Below are positions 51,787 to 59,182 of a stretch of DNA of 64,000 nucleotides, piece by piece. The notes under the pieces are model-generated. The model ran no database searches, had not been told where the DNA came from, and saw only the letters and a program-made list of their open reading frames with translations. How positions within the stretch are numbered: the stretch's first letter is position 1; each line of letters begins with the position of its first letter. The stretch comes from Methyloversatilis universalis EHg5 (GTDB lineage Bacteria; Pseudomonadota; Gammaproteobacteria; Burkholderiales; Rhodocyclaceae), in the NCBI RefSeq assembly GCF_000378945.1, contig NZ_KB900539.1, forward strand, positions 613,241 through 677,240. The letters run 5' to 3'. A program made the position numbers and the translations under genes.

Positions 51787-51796
51787 GGCGCCGGGG
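51773..51796. terminator. Hairpin between convergent genes
   Basis: A 9-bp stem (ccccggcgc / gcgccgggg) with a six-base loop overlaps the PEP-CTERM stop codon and faces the convergent DUF945 gene. It has no T-tract, so it is only a candidate bidirectional terminator. Confidence 0.4.
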
Positions 51797-51805
51797 GGCG
51801 CGGGC

Positions 51806-53254
51806 TTACTGCGGCACCGCGCCCATGGTGGCCGGATTGAAGGGCTGGCCGTTCACCGTGATCTGGCCCTTGCTGAAGGCGGCCTTCACCGTGAGCTGAC
51901 CGTTGGCGCGGCTGACCAGACCCTGGTCGACGAAGGTGGTGAGCTGCTGGTCGAACATGGCATTGGCCATCGCGGCGACCTCCTGCGGGTCGGCCTCTTC
52001 GCCGTAGCTGGCGTAGATCTGGCCCTGGTTGCGGCCGGACACGGTTTCGCGCACCAGCACTTCGGGCAGCGACAGTTCACCCGAGGCGTCCAGTTTGGCC
52101 AGCAGGCCGAGCGGATTCGACAGGTCGTCCGGCGTGATGCCGGCCAGCGCCACCTGCGCACTGAGCGAAGCCGGGCCTTGCGGCGTGCTGAAGGCGAGGC
52201 GGTCGATCGCAATCACCGGCGCGTGGCCCAGCAGTTCCAGCGCCGGCCCCATCAGCTGACCCATCTGGGCCTGCATGGCTGCCGGATTGAGCATGGTCTG
52301 CGGGTCGGACGACATCGCGACGAAGCTGCGGTACATGCGCGAAGCGGTCTGCGCGTGCAGGTGACGGAAGGAGAAGTCGTAATGCGCCGGCCCGTAGTTC
52401 GCGCCGGCCACGGTCAGCTTTTCGCTGCCGATGCGGGCGATCAGGTCGATGAAATCGCCCTGCTTCGGAATGTCGACCTCGTACACCACCTTGGCCAGTT
52501 CCACCGGCGGCAGCGTGCCGCTCGGGTCATGGATGCCGAAGCTGTCCAGCGTGAAGCGCTGGGTGCCGGTGTAGAGCAGCGGGTCGTCGGCGAACAGCCG
52601 CGTCTGGTCGCCGCTGAAGGCCAGGCCCTGCATCACGATGCGCCCGCCCTTGGCGTCGGTCATGTCCATCTTCGGCGCGCTGCCCTGCATGGTGTAGCGG
52701 GCCATGCCTTCCTCGAAATCGACGCGGGCGGTAATGCCGTCCCACACCACGTGCAGCGCGTCCGACGGGTCGCTGACCGGCAGATCGAAGGTGAACCCCG
52801 GGCTGCTGAAATCCGAGCGGCCGCCGCCGGCGAAGTGATAGACGGTGCGCACTTCGATCGGCTTCCTGTCGCCGAACACCTTTTTCACCCATTCCTTCGC
52901 TTCGCCTTCGAGCACCAGTTCGGCATGCGCGACACCGGCGTCGAATTCGGCGCCACCCAGCCACGGTCCGTGGCGGATGTCGGAGCGCACGGTGATCTTC
53001 ACCGCCTCCATGGCCGGGCCGCCGGCCTGCTGCATGGCGCGGGTGACATCGCCCATCAGTTCGAAGGTGACGGTTTCGGTCGATGAGAACAGGCCGCGCT
53101 GGTAGTCGCGCTTGACCACCTTGATGCTGGGTATGCCTTCGACCTGCTTCGCCTGGTCGTTCAGTGAAGTCTCGATGCGCTGGCCGAGATACCAGGCACT
53201 GCCGGCATAGGCAGCGGGAAGGGCGATCGCGGCGATCAGGGCGGCTTTTTTCAT
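51806..53254 (-). CDS. DUF945 (YdgA-like) family protein
   Basis: A 482-residue protein with an N-terminal signal-anchor helix (MKKAALIAAIALPAAYAGSAWYLG). A long mainly-beta region follows (VKRDYQRGLFSSTETVTFEL, DIRHGPW), the standard YdgA pattern. It is predicted to be membrane-anchored with a large periplasmic domain of unknown role. ATG 53254 begins the hydrophobic helix. Confidence 0.85.
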   Translation of the reverse strand: MKKAALIAAIALPAAYAGSAWYLGQRIETSLNDQAKQVEGIPSIKVVKRDYQRGLFSSTETVTFELMGDVTRAMQQAGGPAMEAVKITVRSDIRHGPWLGGAEFDAGVAHAELVLEGEAKEWVKKVFGDRKPIEVRTVYHFAGGGRSDFSSPGFTFDLPVSDPSDALHVVWDGITARVDFEEGMARYTMQGSAPKMDMTDAKGGRIVMQGLAFSGDQTRLFADDPLLYTGTQRFTLDSFGIHDPSGTLPPVELAKVVYEVDIPKQGDFIDLIARIGSEKLTVAGANYGPAHYDFSFRHLHAQTASRMYRSFVAMSSDPQTMLNPAAMQAQMGQLMGPALELLGHAPVIAIDRLAFSTPQGPASLSAQVALAGITPDDLSNPLGLLAKLDASGELSLPEVLVRETVSGRNQGQIYASYGEEADPQEVAAMANAMFDQQLTTFVDQGLVSRANGQLTVKAAFSKGQITVNGQPFNPATMGAVPQ

Positions 53255-53389
53255 GGTTCGGATAATCCCTGTGTGGACGGACGGTCTGATGCGGCGCGCA
53301 TCATGACACGGTGCTTTTGATTCACCCGTGAAATCTTCGGGCTGTCCGAACAACGGCAGGGCTTCCGTACTCCTGAAGCAGCGAAACAG

Positions 53390-53518
53390 TTATTTGCCGG
53401 GGTGTCGTGCGCCGAGCGGGCGCGGGGTGGCGTCCGGCGGCGGGTCGCGCGCGAGATCGGGCAGGCAGGCGATCAGCAGTGCCAGCCCGAACAGGGCGGC
53501 GGCGGTACGGATGTTCAT
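53390..53518 (-). CDS. Possible 42-residue lipoprotein
   Basis: A short frame (ATG 53518, TAA 53390-53392) in the 406-bp gap between the DUF945 and PQQ-dehydrogenase genes. The product starts MNIRTAAALFGLALLIACLP, with a lipobox-like LIAC (Cys at residue 18), followed by a Pro/Asp/Arg-rich tail. There is no clear ribosome site, so translation is uncertain. The remaining gap sequence shows nothing else I can support. Confidence 0.35.
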   Translation of the reverse strand: MNIRTAAALFGLALLIACLPDLARDPPPDATPRPLGARHPGK

Positions 53519-53660
53519 GTCCATCGGTGCGGAGATCGGTGGCGGAAAAAAAGACCGGCGCACGCGGCGCCGGTTGCGTTCGCCCGGTACGGACGAACAC
53601 CATGAGGAGACGTTGCCCCGGGCTGCTGTCGCGCAGCGCCGGGTCGGCGGCTGCGGGTGC

Positions 53661-55418
53661 TCAGTTCTTCATCAGCTTGAACACCCACATGGAACCGCCC
53701 TGGTTCAGGTAATTGACCTTCTTCGCGACGTCGCCGCCCCACAGCGGCACCGCGCCACCCCAACCGGCGGTGACCGCCACGTACTGTTCGCCGTCCTGTT
53801 CCCAGGTGATCGGGGGCGCGACGATGCCGGTGCCGACCTGGAAGGACCACACTTCCTTGCCGGTCTTCGCATCCGCCGCCTTCAGCAGGCCTTCCGGCGT
53901 GCCCCAGAACACCAGACCGCCCTTGGTGGTCAGCACGCCGCCCCACAGCGGCGCGTTGTTGGTGATTTCCCACACGATCTTGCCGGTCTTCGGATCGACC
54001 GCGCGCAGCGCGCCGATGTAGTCGCCGCCGATGTCCTTCGGGTCGGCGGTCTTGATGGTGAAGCCGGCACCGAGGTAGGCCGCGCCCTTCTTGTAGCTGA
54101 TCGGCTCGTTCCAGATGTCCATGCTCCATTCGTTCGACGGCACGTAGAACAGGCCGGTGTCCGGGCTGTAGGCCATGGGCATCTGGTTCTTGCCGCCGAG
54201 GAAGGACGGCGACACGTGCACCGACGATCCCTTCTTGCCGTCATCGCTGGCGGTGGGGTCGCCCGGGCGCTTGGCCGGGTCGTAGATCGGGCGTCCGTTC
54301 TCGTCCAGGCCCTTGGCCCAGTCCAGCTTCTTCACGAAGGGGAAGCCGCGCTCGAACTTGCCGGTGTTGGCGTCCAGCACGTAGAAGAAGCCGTTGCGGT
54401 CGGCCTTGGCGCCGAGGCGCTTGCCGCCCGCGTCGAAGGTGACGAATTCGTTGGTGCCGTCGTAGTCCCAGCCGTCGTTCGGCGTGCCCTGGAAGTGCCA
54501 CTTGATCTGGCCGGTGGCGACGTCGATGGCCACCGTCGAGCAGGAGTACAGGTTGTCGCCCGGGCGCAGGTGGCTGTTCCACGGCGCCGGGTTGCCGGTG
54601 CCGAAATAGGCCAGCCCGGTCTTGGCGTCGAAGGTGCCGCCCAGCCAGGTGGCCGCACCGCCGGTCTTCCACAGGTCGCCCTGCCAGCTTGCGTTGGTGG
54701 TGCCGCTGATGCCGTTGTCGACCTTGTTGCCGGACTCGTCGTACCTGTAGCCCATGTGGCCTTCGATGGTCGGGCGCACCCACACCATCTTGCCGGTCTT
54801 GGCGTCGCGCGCCTCGACCCGGCCGATGATGCCGAATTCGCCGCCGGACACGCCGGTCAGCACCAGCCCCTTGGCGATGATGGGCGCGGCGGACGACGAG
54901 TAACCGGCCTGGTAATCGTCGATCTTTTCCTTCCACACCACCTTGCCGGTGTTCTGGTCGAGTGCGACCAGCTGGGCGTCCAGCGTGGCGTAGATGACCA
55001 GGTTGTCGTACACCGCGGCGCCGCGGTTGATCACGTCGCAGCAGGGCATGATGCCTTCGGGCAGCCGGTGCTCGTAGGACCACAGCTTGCGGCCGGTCTT
55101 CGCGTCGAGCGCGAACAGGCGCGAGTAGGAGGCGGTGATGAACATCTTGCCGCCGACCACCAGCGGCTGCGCTTCCTGGCCGCGCTGCTTCTCGCCGCCG
55201 TAGGAGAAGGACCAGGCCGGCACCAGCCGCTTGATGTTCTTCGTGTTGATCTTCGCCAGCGGGCTGTAGCGCTGGCCTTCGGTGCCCAGACCCCAGGTCA
55301 GCACGTCGCCGGTGCTGCGGGCGTCGTTCTCGATGTCGGCGGTGGTGACGCCGGCGTGGGCCGGTGTGCCGTGTGCCAGGGTGGCCAGCACGAAGGCGGC
55401 GAGGACATGCGGTTTCAT
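53661..55418 (-). CDS. PQQ-dependent alcohol dehydrogenase, lanthanide-type (XoxF/PedH/ExaF-like)
   Basis: A 585-residue periplasmic quinoprotein with a signal peptide ([22 protein letters not shown]) and an eight-bladed propeller whose W-motifs recur (AxDAKTGKxVW). The vicinal disulfide CC is in [10 protein letters not shown]. The catalytic Asp region reads [10 protein letters not shown] near residue 300: the second Asp, two residues after the catalytic one, is the hallmark of lanthanide-dependent enzymes. Substrate could be methanol, ethanol or another alcohol. No cytochrome c or PQQ-synthesis gene is adjacent. Confidence 0.9.
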   Translation of the reverse strand: MKPHVLAAFVLATLAHGTPAHAGVTTADIENDARSTGDVLTWGLGTEGQRYSPLAKINTKNIKRLVPAWSFSYGGEKQRGQEAQPLVVGGKMFITASYSRLFALDAKTGRKLWSYEHRLPEGIMPCCDVINRGAAVYDNLVIYATLDAQLVALDQNTGKVVWKEKIDDYQAGYSSSAAPIIAKGLVLTGVSGGEFGIIGRVEARDAKTGKMVWVRPTIEGHMGYRYDESGNKVDNGISGTTNASWQGDLWKTGGAATWLGGTFDAKTGLAYFGTGNPAPWNSHLRPGDNLYSCSTVAIDVATGQIKWHFQGTPNDGWDYDGTNEFVTFDAGGKRLGAKADRNGFFYVLDANTGKFERGFPFVKKLDWAKGLDENGRPIYDPAKRPGDPTASDDGKKGSSVHVSPSFLGGKNQMPMAYSPDTGLFYVPSNEWSMDIWNEPISYKKGAAYLGAGFTIKTADPKDIGGDYIGALRAVDPKTGKIVWEITNNAPLWGGVLTTKGGLVFWGTPEGLLKAADAKTGKEVWSFQVGTGIVAPPITWEQDGEQYVAVTAGWGGAVPLWGGDVAKKVNYLNQGGSMWVFKLMKN

Positions 55419-55715
55419 CTTCCTGTCTCCTGAGGGGCGGCTCTGCGACCGCGGACTCACCGACTGCGCAAGCGCTGTGCCAGCGCCGGGAAAGCATCCC
55501 GTTTGATGACGACGGATTGCCGAAGAACCAGTGTGGGTGTGCCTTCGACGCGTGCTGCTTGACGTCCGGCGGGCGATCAGACGCCGGCAGGAGGCGGACA
55601 GGAATCGAACGAGCGACGACAGGAGGGCGTCCGGATTCCGGACTGCGCGACAGACGTGAAGCGGCGGACGACAGGCCCTACACTTTAGGGATCACGTCGT
55701 CATTCCGGAGCCGGC
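55419..55715. other. Divergent intergenic region, no feature recognised
   Basis: These 297 bp separate the leftward PQQ dehydrogenase from the rightward small operon and must hold both promoters. I found no repeat, hairpin with T-tract or supported small gene in it. Confidence 0.5.
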
Positions 55716-56165
55716 ATGAAAATCCGTCTGCTGCTGTTGTGCGCCTGTCTGCCGTGGCTGTCGGCCGCCGCTGCGGGCATTCCTGCCGACGGGCGCCATT
55801 GCGCGCTGGTGAAACCGCCGGCCGATGCCGGTGCCTACGCCACACCCGGCGGCTTTCTGCTGGTGTGGCCGCGCAACGCCGGCTTTTCGCGCGACTACAG
55901 CGGCTGCCGCACGCTGTGGGTGATGCAGTCGGCGGACGACACGCCGCTGCTGATGCGCCTCTATTTCCGCAGTGGCCGGCTGGAGGCGGTACAGGGGTTC
56001 GACGGGCGGGGCGGTCAGGACGCGCGCACCTGCGTCCGCCCCTTCGACGCGCCCGGTTGCGGCGGCATCGAGGGCAATCCGCTGACCGCGCCCGATCTGC
56101 CGACCTGGCCGCGGCTGTGCACCGAACAGCCGGACCACGCGGCTTGCCGGCGCGATCCCGAATGA
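55716..56165 (+). CDS. Exported hypothetical protein
   Basis: A 149-residue protein with a signal peptide (MKIRLLLLCACLPWLSAAAA). The mature part has six cysteines (HCALV, GCRTLW, TCVRPF, PGCGG, RLCTE, AACRRD), suggesting disulfides in the periplasm. No family is recognised. It is first of four overlapping genes, its stop sharing ATGA with the next start. Confidence 0.7.
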   Translation: MKIRLLLLCACLPWLSAAAAGIPADGRHCALVKPPADAGAYATPGGFLLVWPRNAGFSRDYSGCRTLWVMQSADDTPLLMRLYFRSGRLEAVQGFDGRGGQDARTCVRPFDAPGCGGIEGNPLTAPDLPTWPRLCTEQPDHAACRRDPE

Positions 56166-56524
56166 AGCGGCTGGTGCTGTGCGTGCTGATGCTGGCCGCG
56201 CTGCCGGTGCAGGCGGAGGATGTCGACGTTTTCCTCAGCCGCTTCCGCAGCGCGCTGGTGGCACGCGATGCCGTGGCCATCGCCGATCTCACGCAGCTGC
56301 CCTTTCTGTACCAGGGCCGGTGGCTGGACCGCGCTGCTTTCATCCGCGCGGTGCCCGAACTGTTCGACGCGCGGCTCAGCCGCTGTCTGGCGCAGGCGCG
56401 CCCGCAGACCGAAGGACAGGACCGCCTGCTGCATTGCGCGCCCCATGCCTTCTACCTGCGCATCGGCGCCGACCGCCGCTGGCGACTGGCGGAATTCACT
56501 GCCGACGGCGAGGACCTGCCATGA
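56162..56524 (+). CDS. Exported hypothetical protein
   Basis: A 120-residue protein with a signal peptide (MKRLVLCVLMLAALPVQA). The mature domain (VFLSRFRSALVARDAVAIADLTQLPFLYQGR) resembles small NTF2-like or DUF-type periplasmic domains in layout, but I cannot name the family. Its start overlaps the previous stop and its stop overlaps the next start (ATGA each time), so the genes are translationally coupled. Confidence 0.65.
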   Translation: MKRLVLCVLMLAALPVQAEDVDVFLSRFRSALVARDAVAIADLTQLPFLYQGRWLDRAAFIRAVPELFDARLSRCLAQARPQTEGQDRLLHCAPHAFYLRIGADRRWRLAEFTADGEDLP

Positions 56525-57135
56525 ACTGGCACACCGTCTATGACATTTCGACCGCCGATGCCGGCGAATACATCGGCTTCGTGCTGTTCGGCGCCGGCAT
56601 GCTGGTGCTGGCCGGCGGCTTTCTGTGGCGGGCGCGCCGGCGCGGCGAACGTTCGCCCACCGCGAAGGTGGTGGCCGGCTTCGGCGCACTGGTGGCGGTA
56701 CTGGGCTATGGCATCAATACCTGGGACCAGAACCGGCTGGCCGCTCATCTGGCGGCGGGCGAGGTGCAGACCGTGGACGGCGCGGTGTTCGCCTACGCGC
56801 GCTGGCGCGAGGACATCACCGACAGCCGCCGCGACAGCACGCGCCGCTACCGCCACTGGGAGCGGGTGGTGGTCGGTGGCATCACCTTCATCTGGCCCCC
56901 GGGCGCGCAGCAGCCCGGTTTCACCAATGCGCAGACGCCGCCGCTGGATCTGCGCGACGGTGTCTGGCTGCGCATCACCTGGGTCGAGGACGTGGCGGAC
57001 GAGGCTTCGCAGCGCCGCATCGTGAAGCTGGAAACCGGCGATCCGCCTGCCGGCTACGCGGCCCCGGCGGCCGGCAGCTTCGGCGTGCCGACCGCGGTGC
57101 TGCCGGGTGCACCCTATCCGTCGGTGCTGAAGTGA
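56521..57135 (+). CDS. Hypothetical membrane protein
   Basis: A 204-residue protein with two N-terminal helices (IGFVLFGAGMLVLAGGFLW and VVAGFGALVAVLGYGINTW). A C-terminal soluble domain follows (QTVDGAVFAYARWREDITD, ERVVVGGITFIWPP) and ends GAPYPSVLK. Function unknown. It is coupled at both ends in the four-gene unit. Confidence 0.7.
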   Translation: MNWHTVYDISTADAGEYIGFVLFGAGMLVLAGGFLWRARRRGERSPTAKVVAGFGALVAVLGYGINTWDQNRLAAHLAAGEVQTVDGAVFAYARWREDITDSRRDSTRRYRHWERVVVGGITFIWPPGAQQPGFTNAQTPPLDLRDGVWLRITWVEDVADEASQRRIVKLETGDPPAGYAAPAAGSFGVPTAVLPGAPYPSVLK

Positions 57136-57380
57136 AATCCTTTCACCGCCGCACCGCACGACCGGCACCGCAGCCTTCGGCTGCCGTGAAGGCGCCGCCG
57201 GACCGCGGCGGTCAGGTGCGCATCGATGCGCTGCTGGTGATGAGAGGTCTGGCACCGTCGCGTGCTGCGGCGCAACGGCTGATCGATGCCGCTGTCGTGA
57301 GCGTGGACGGATCGCCCGTGCTCCGGGCTTCGCAGACCGTGGCGCCCGATTGCTGCGTCGCCATATCGGACGGGGACTGA
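57132..57380 (+). CDS. Stand-alone S4 RNA-binding-domain protein
   Basis: An 82-residue protein starting with GTG 57132, overlapping the previous stop. Residues 32-82 form an S4 domain (VRIDALLVMRGLAPSRAAAQRLIDAAVVSVDG, with SPVLRASQTVAPD). It resembles the N-terminal domain of TlyA-type rRNA methyltransferases, but no methyltransferase part follows. It may be a free-standing RNA-binding protein or a domain fragment. Pairing with three exported or membrane proteins is unexpected. Confidence 0.7.
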   Translation: MKSFHRRTARPAPQPSAAVKAPPDRGGQVRIDALLVMRGLAPSRAAAQRLIDAAVVSVDGSPVLRASQTVAPDCCVAISDGD

Positions 57381-57468
57381 GCGCGGTCAACTGGCGCGCG
57401 GCCGCGGGTCGCTATATATATGCGCCCGGCGTCCGCACCGCGCCGCGCACGCATCCACGAGAACCGTC

Positions 57469-59175
57469 ATGAACGCCACTGCACGCCAGCCCGGACCGGG
57501 CGAACTTCAGCCCCTGTTCAATCTGTACAACGCCGGCCGTCTGGCTGAAGCGGTGACGGCCGCGCGCCAGCTGGTCGCCCGCTACCCGGCCGCGGTGGTG
57601 GTGCACAGCGTGCTCGGTTCGGCGCTGGCCGGCCTGGGCCGGCTGGACGAGGCGGAACAGGCGTTTGCCGCTGCGGTGAAGGCCAACCCGGCGTCGGCCG
57701 AACTGCTCACCAATCTCGGTCTGGTGCAGCAGCAGCGCGGCCGGCTGGACGAAGCGCTGGCCACCTATACCCGCGCGGTCGCCATCCGGCGCGACTTTCC
57801 CGAACTGCTGTACAACCTGGGCGGGGTGCAGGACGCACTGGGCCGGCTGGACGAGGCAGCTGCCAGCTACCGGCGCGCGATCGCACTGCAGCCGCGCTTT
57901 GCGCTCGCCCATTTCAACCTCGGCACCGTGCTTGACCGGGCCGGTGCGCGCGACGAGGCCATCGCCAGCTACCGGCGCGCGGTGGACGCGGAGCCCGGTT
58001 TCGTCGAGGCGTGGTCCAATCTCGGTGCCGCGCTGCAGAAATCGGGCGATGCCGAACAGGCGGTGCGCTGCTACCAGAAGGCGCTGGACATCCAGCCCAA
58101 CGCCACCGCCTGGTTCAATCTGGGCACCGCGCAGCGCGCCTACGGCCTGATGATGGATGCGGCCGAAAGCTACCGGCGCGCGATCGCGCTGGCGCCGGAA
58201 TATGCCGACGCCCACAGCAATCTGGGCGAAATCCTGCGCGATCAGGGCGACGGCGAAGGCACGCTGGCCGCCTTCCGCGCTGCGCTGGCGATTGACCCGG
58301 GCCACGGCGGCGCGCACTACAACCTCGGCCTGCTGCACCACGATCTGCACGAGTACGACAAGGCGCTGCCCTATTTCGAGAAGGCGCGCGTGCTCGATGC
58401 TGACGACCGGGTGCTGTACTGCCTGTACAAGCTGCGTCGCAGCGACGAGTTCGAAGCACGGCTGCAGGCGCGGCTGGGCGAACGCCATCGTTCGCCGATG
58501 CTGGCCACGCTGTCGGCCCATCACGCGACCAACCGTCGCCGGCCTGACCCGTACCGCTTCTGCCCGGACCCGGTGGCGCTGGTGCATCACGCCCGTCTCG
58601 ACCCGCTGACCGACCCGGCCGACAGCCTGCTGGCCGATCTGCTGCGCGATGTGACCAACGCCGACATCCAGCAGCGCAAGCAGGGCCGGCTGCACTACGG
58701 CGTGCAGTCGTCCGGCCACCTGTTCCGGCGACCGGAAGCGTCGTTCGCGCGGCTGATGACGCTGATCCGCGACGAAATCGATCGCTACCGGCAGCGGCTG
58801 GCCGGGGAGGCGTGCGTATATGCGCAGGACTTTCCGCCGACCACCGAATTCGCCAGTTCCTGGTACGTGAAGATGAGCAGGGGTGGCCACCTCACCTCGC
58901 ACATCCACGAAGAGGGCTGGCTGTCCGGCGTGCTCTACCTCGCCATGCCCTCGGACCGGCCGGCCGGCAGCACCGATGGCGGCATCGAATTCAGCACCGA
59001 CGGCGACGACTACCCGCGCGAGCACGACGACTTTCCGCGCCGCACCCTGCTGCCCGAGGTCGGCGACATCGTGCTGTTCCCGTCCTCGCTGTTCCACCGC
59101 ACCATTCCGTTCCAGTCGAACGAAGAGCGCATCTGCATCGCTTTCGACGTGAAGCCGGCGGTGGCCGGCGACTGA
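57469..59175 (+). CDS. TPR protein with C-terminal putative 2OG-Fe(II) oxygenase domain
   Basis: A 568-residue protein. Residues 10-340 hold about nine TPR units (for example ASYRRAIALQPRFALAHFNLG). Residues 380-565 form a double-stranded beta-helix oxygenase of the PF13759 type, with iron ligands suggested by HLTSHIHEEGWLSGVLYL and FPSSLFHRTIPF and the co-substrate Arg in NEERICIAFDV. TPR-oxygenase fusions probably hydroxylate proteins. A tatatatatgc promoter-like stretch lies 46 bp upstream of the ATG. Confidence 0.85.
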   Translation: MNATARQPGPGELQPLFNLYNAGRLAEAVTAARQLVARYPAAVVVHSVLGSALAGLGRLDEAEQAFAAAVKANPASAELLTNLGLVQQQRGRLDEALATYTRAVAIRRDFPELLYNLGGVQDALGRLDEAAASYRRAIALQPRFALAHFNLGTVLDRAGARDEAIASYRRAVDAEPGFVEAWSNLGAALQKSGDAEQAVRCYQKALDIQPNATAWFNLGTAQRAYGLMMDAAESYRRAIALAPEYADAHSNLGEILRDQGDGEGTLAAFRAALAIDPGHGGAHYNLGLLHHDLHEYDKALPYFEKARVLDADDRVLYCLYKLRRSDEFEARLQARLGERHRSPMLATLSAHHATNRRRPDPYRFCPDPVALVHHARLDPLTDPADSLLADLLRDVTNADIQQRKQGRLHYGVQSSGHLFRRPEASFARLMTLIRDEIDRYRQRLAGEACVYAQDFPPTTEFASSWYVKMSRGGHLTSHIHEEGWLSGVLYLAMPSDRPAGSTDGGIEFSTDGDDYPREHDDFPRRTLLPEVGDIVLFPSSLFHRTIPFQSNEERICIAFDVKPAVAGD

Positions 59176-59182
59176 GACCTGC

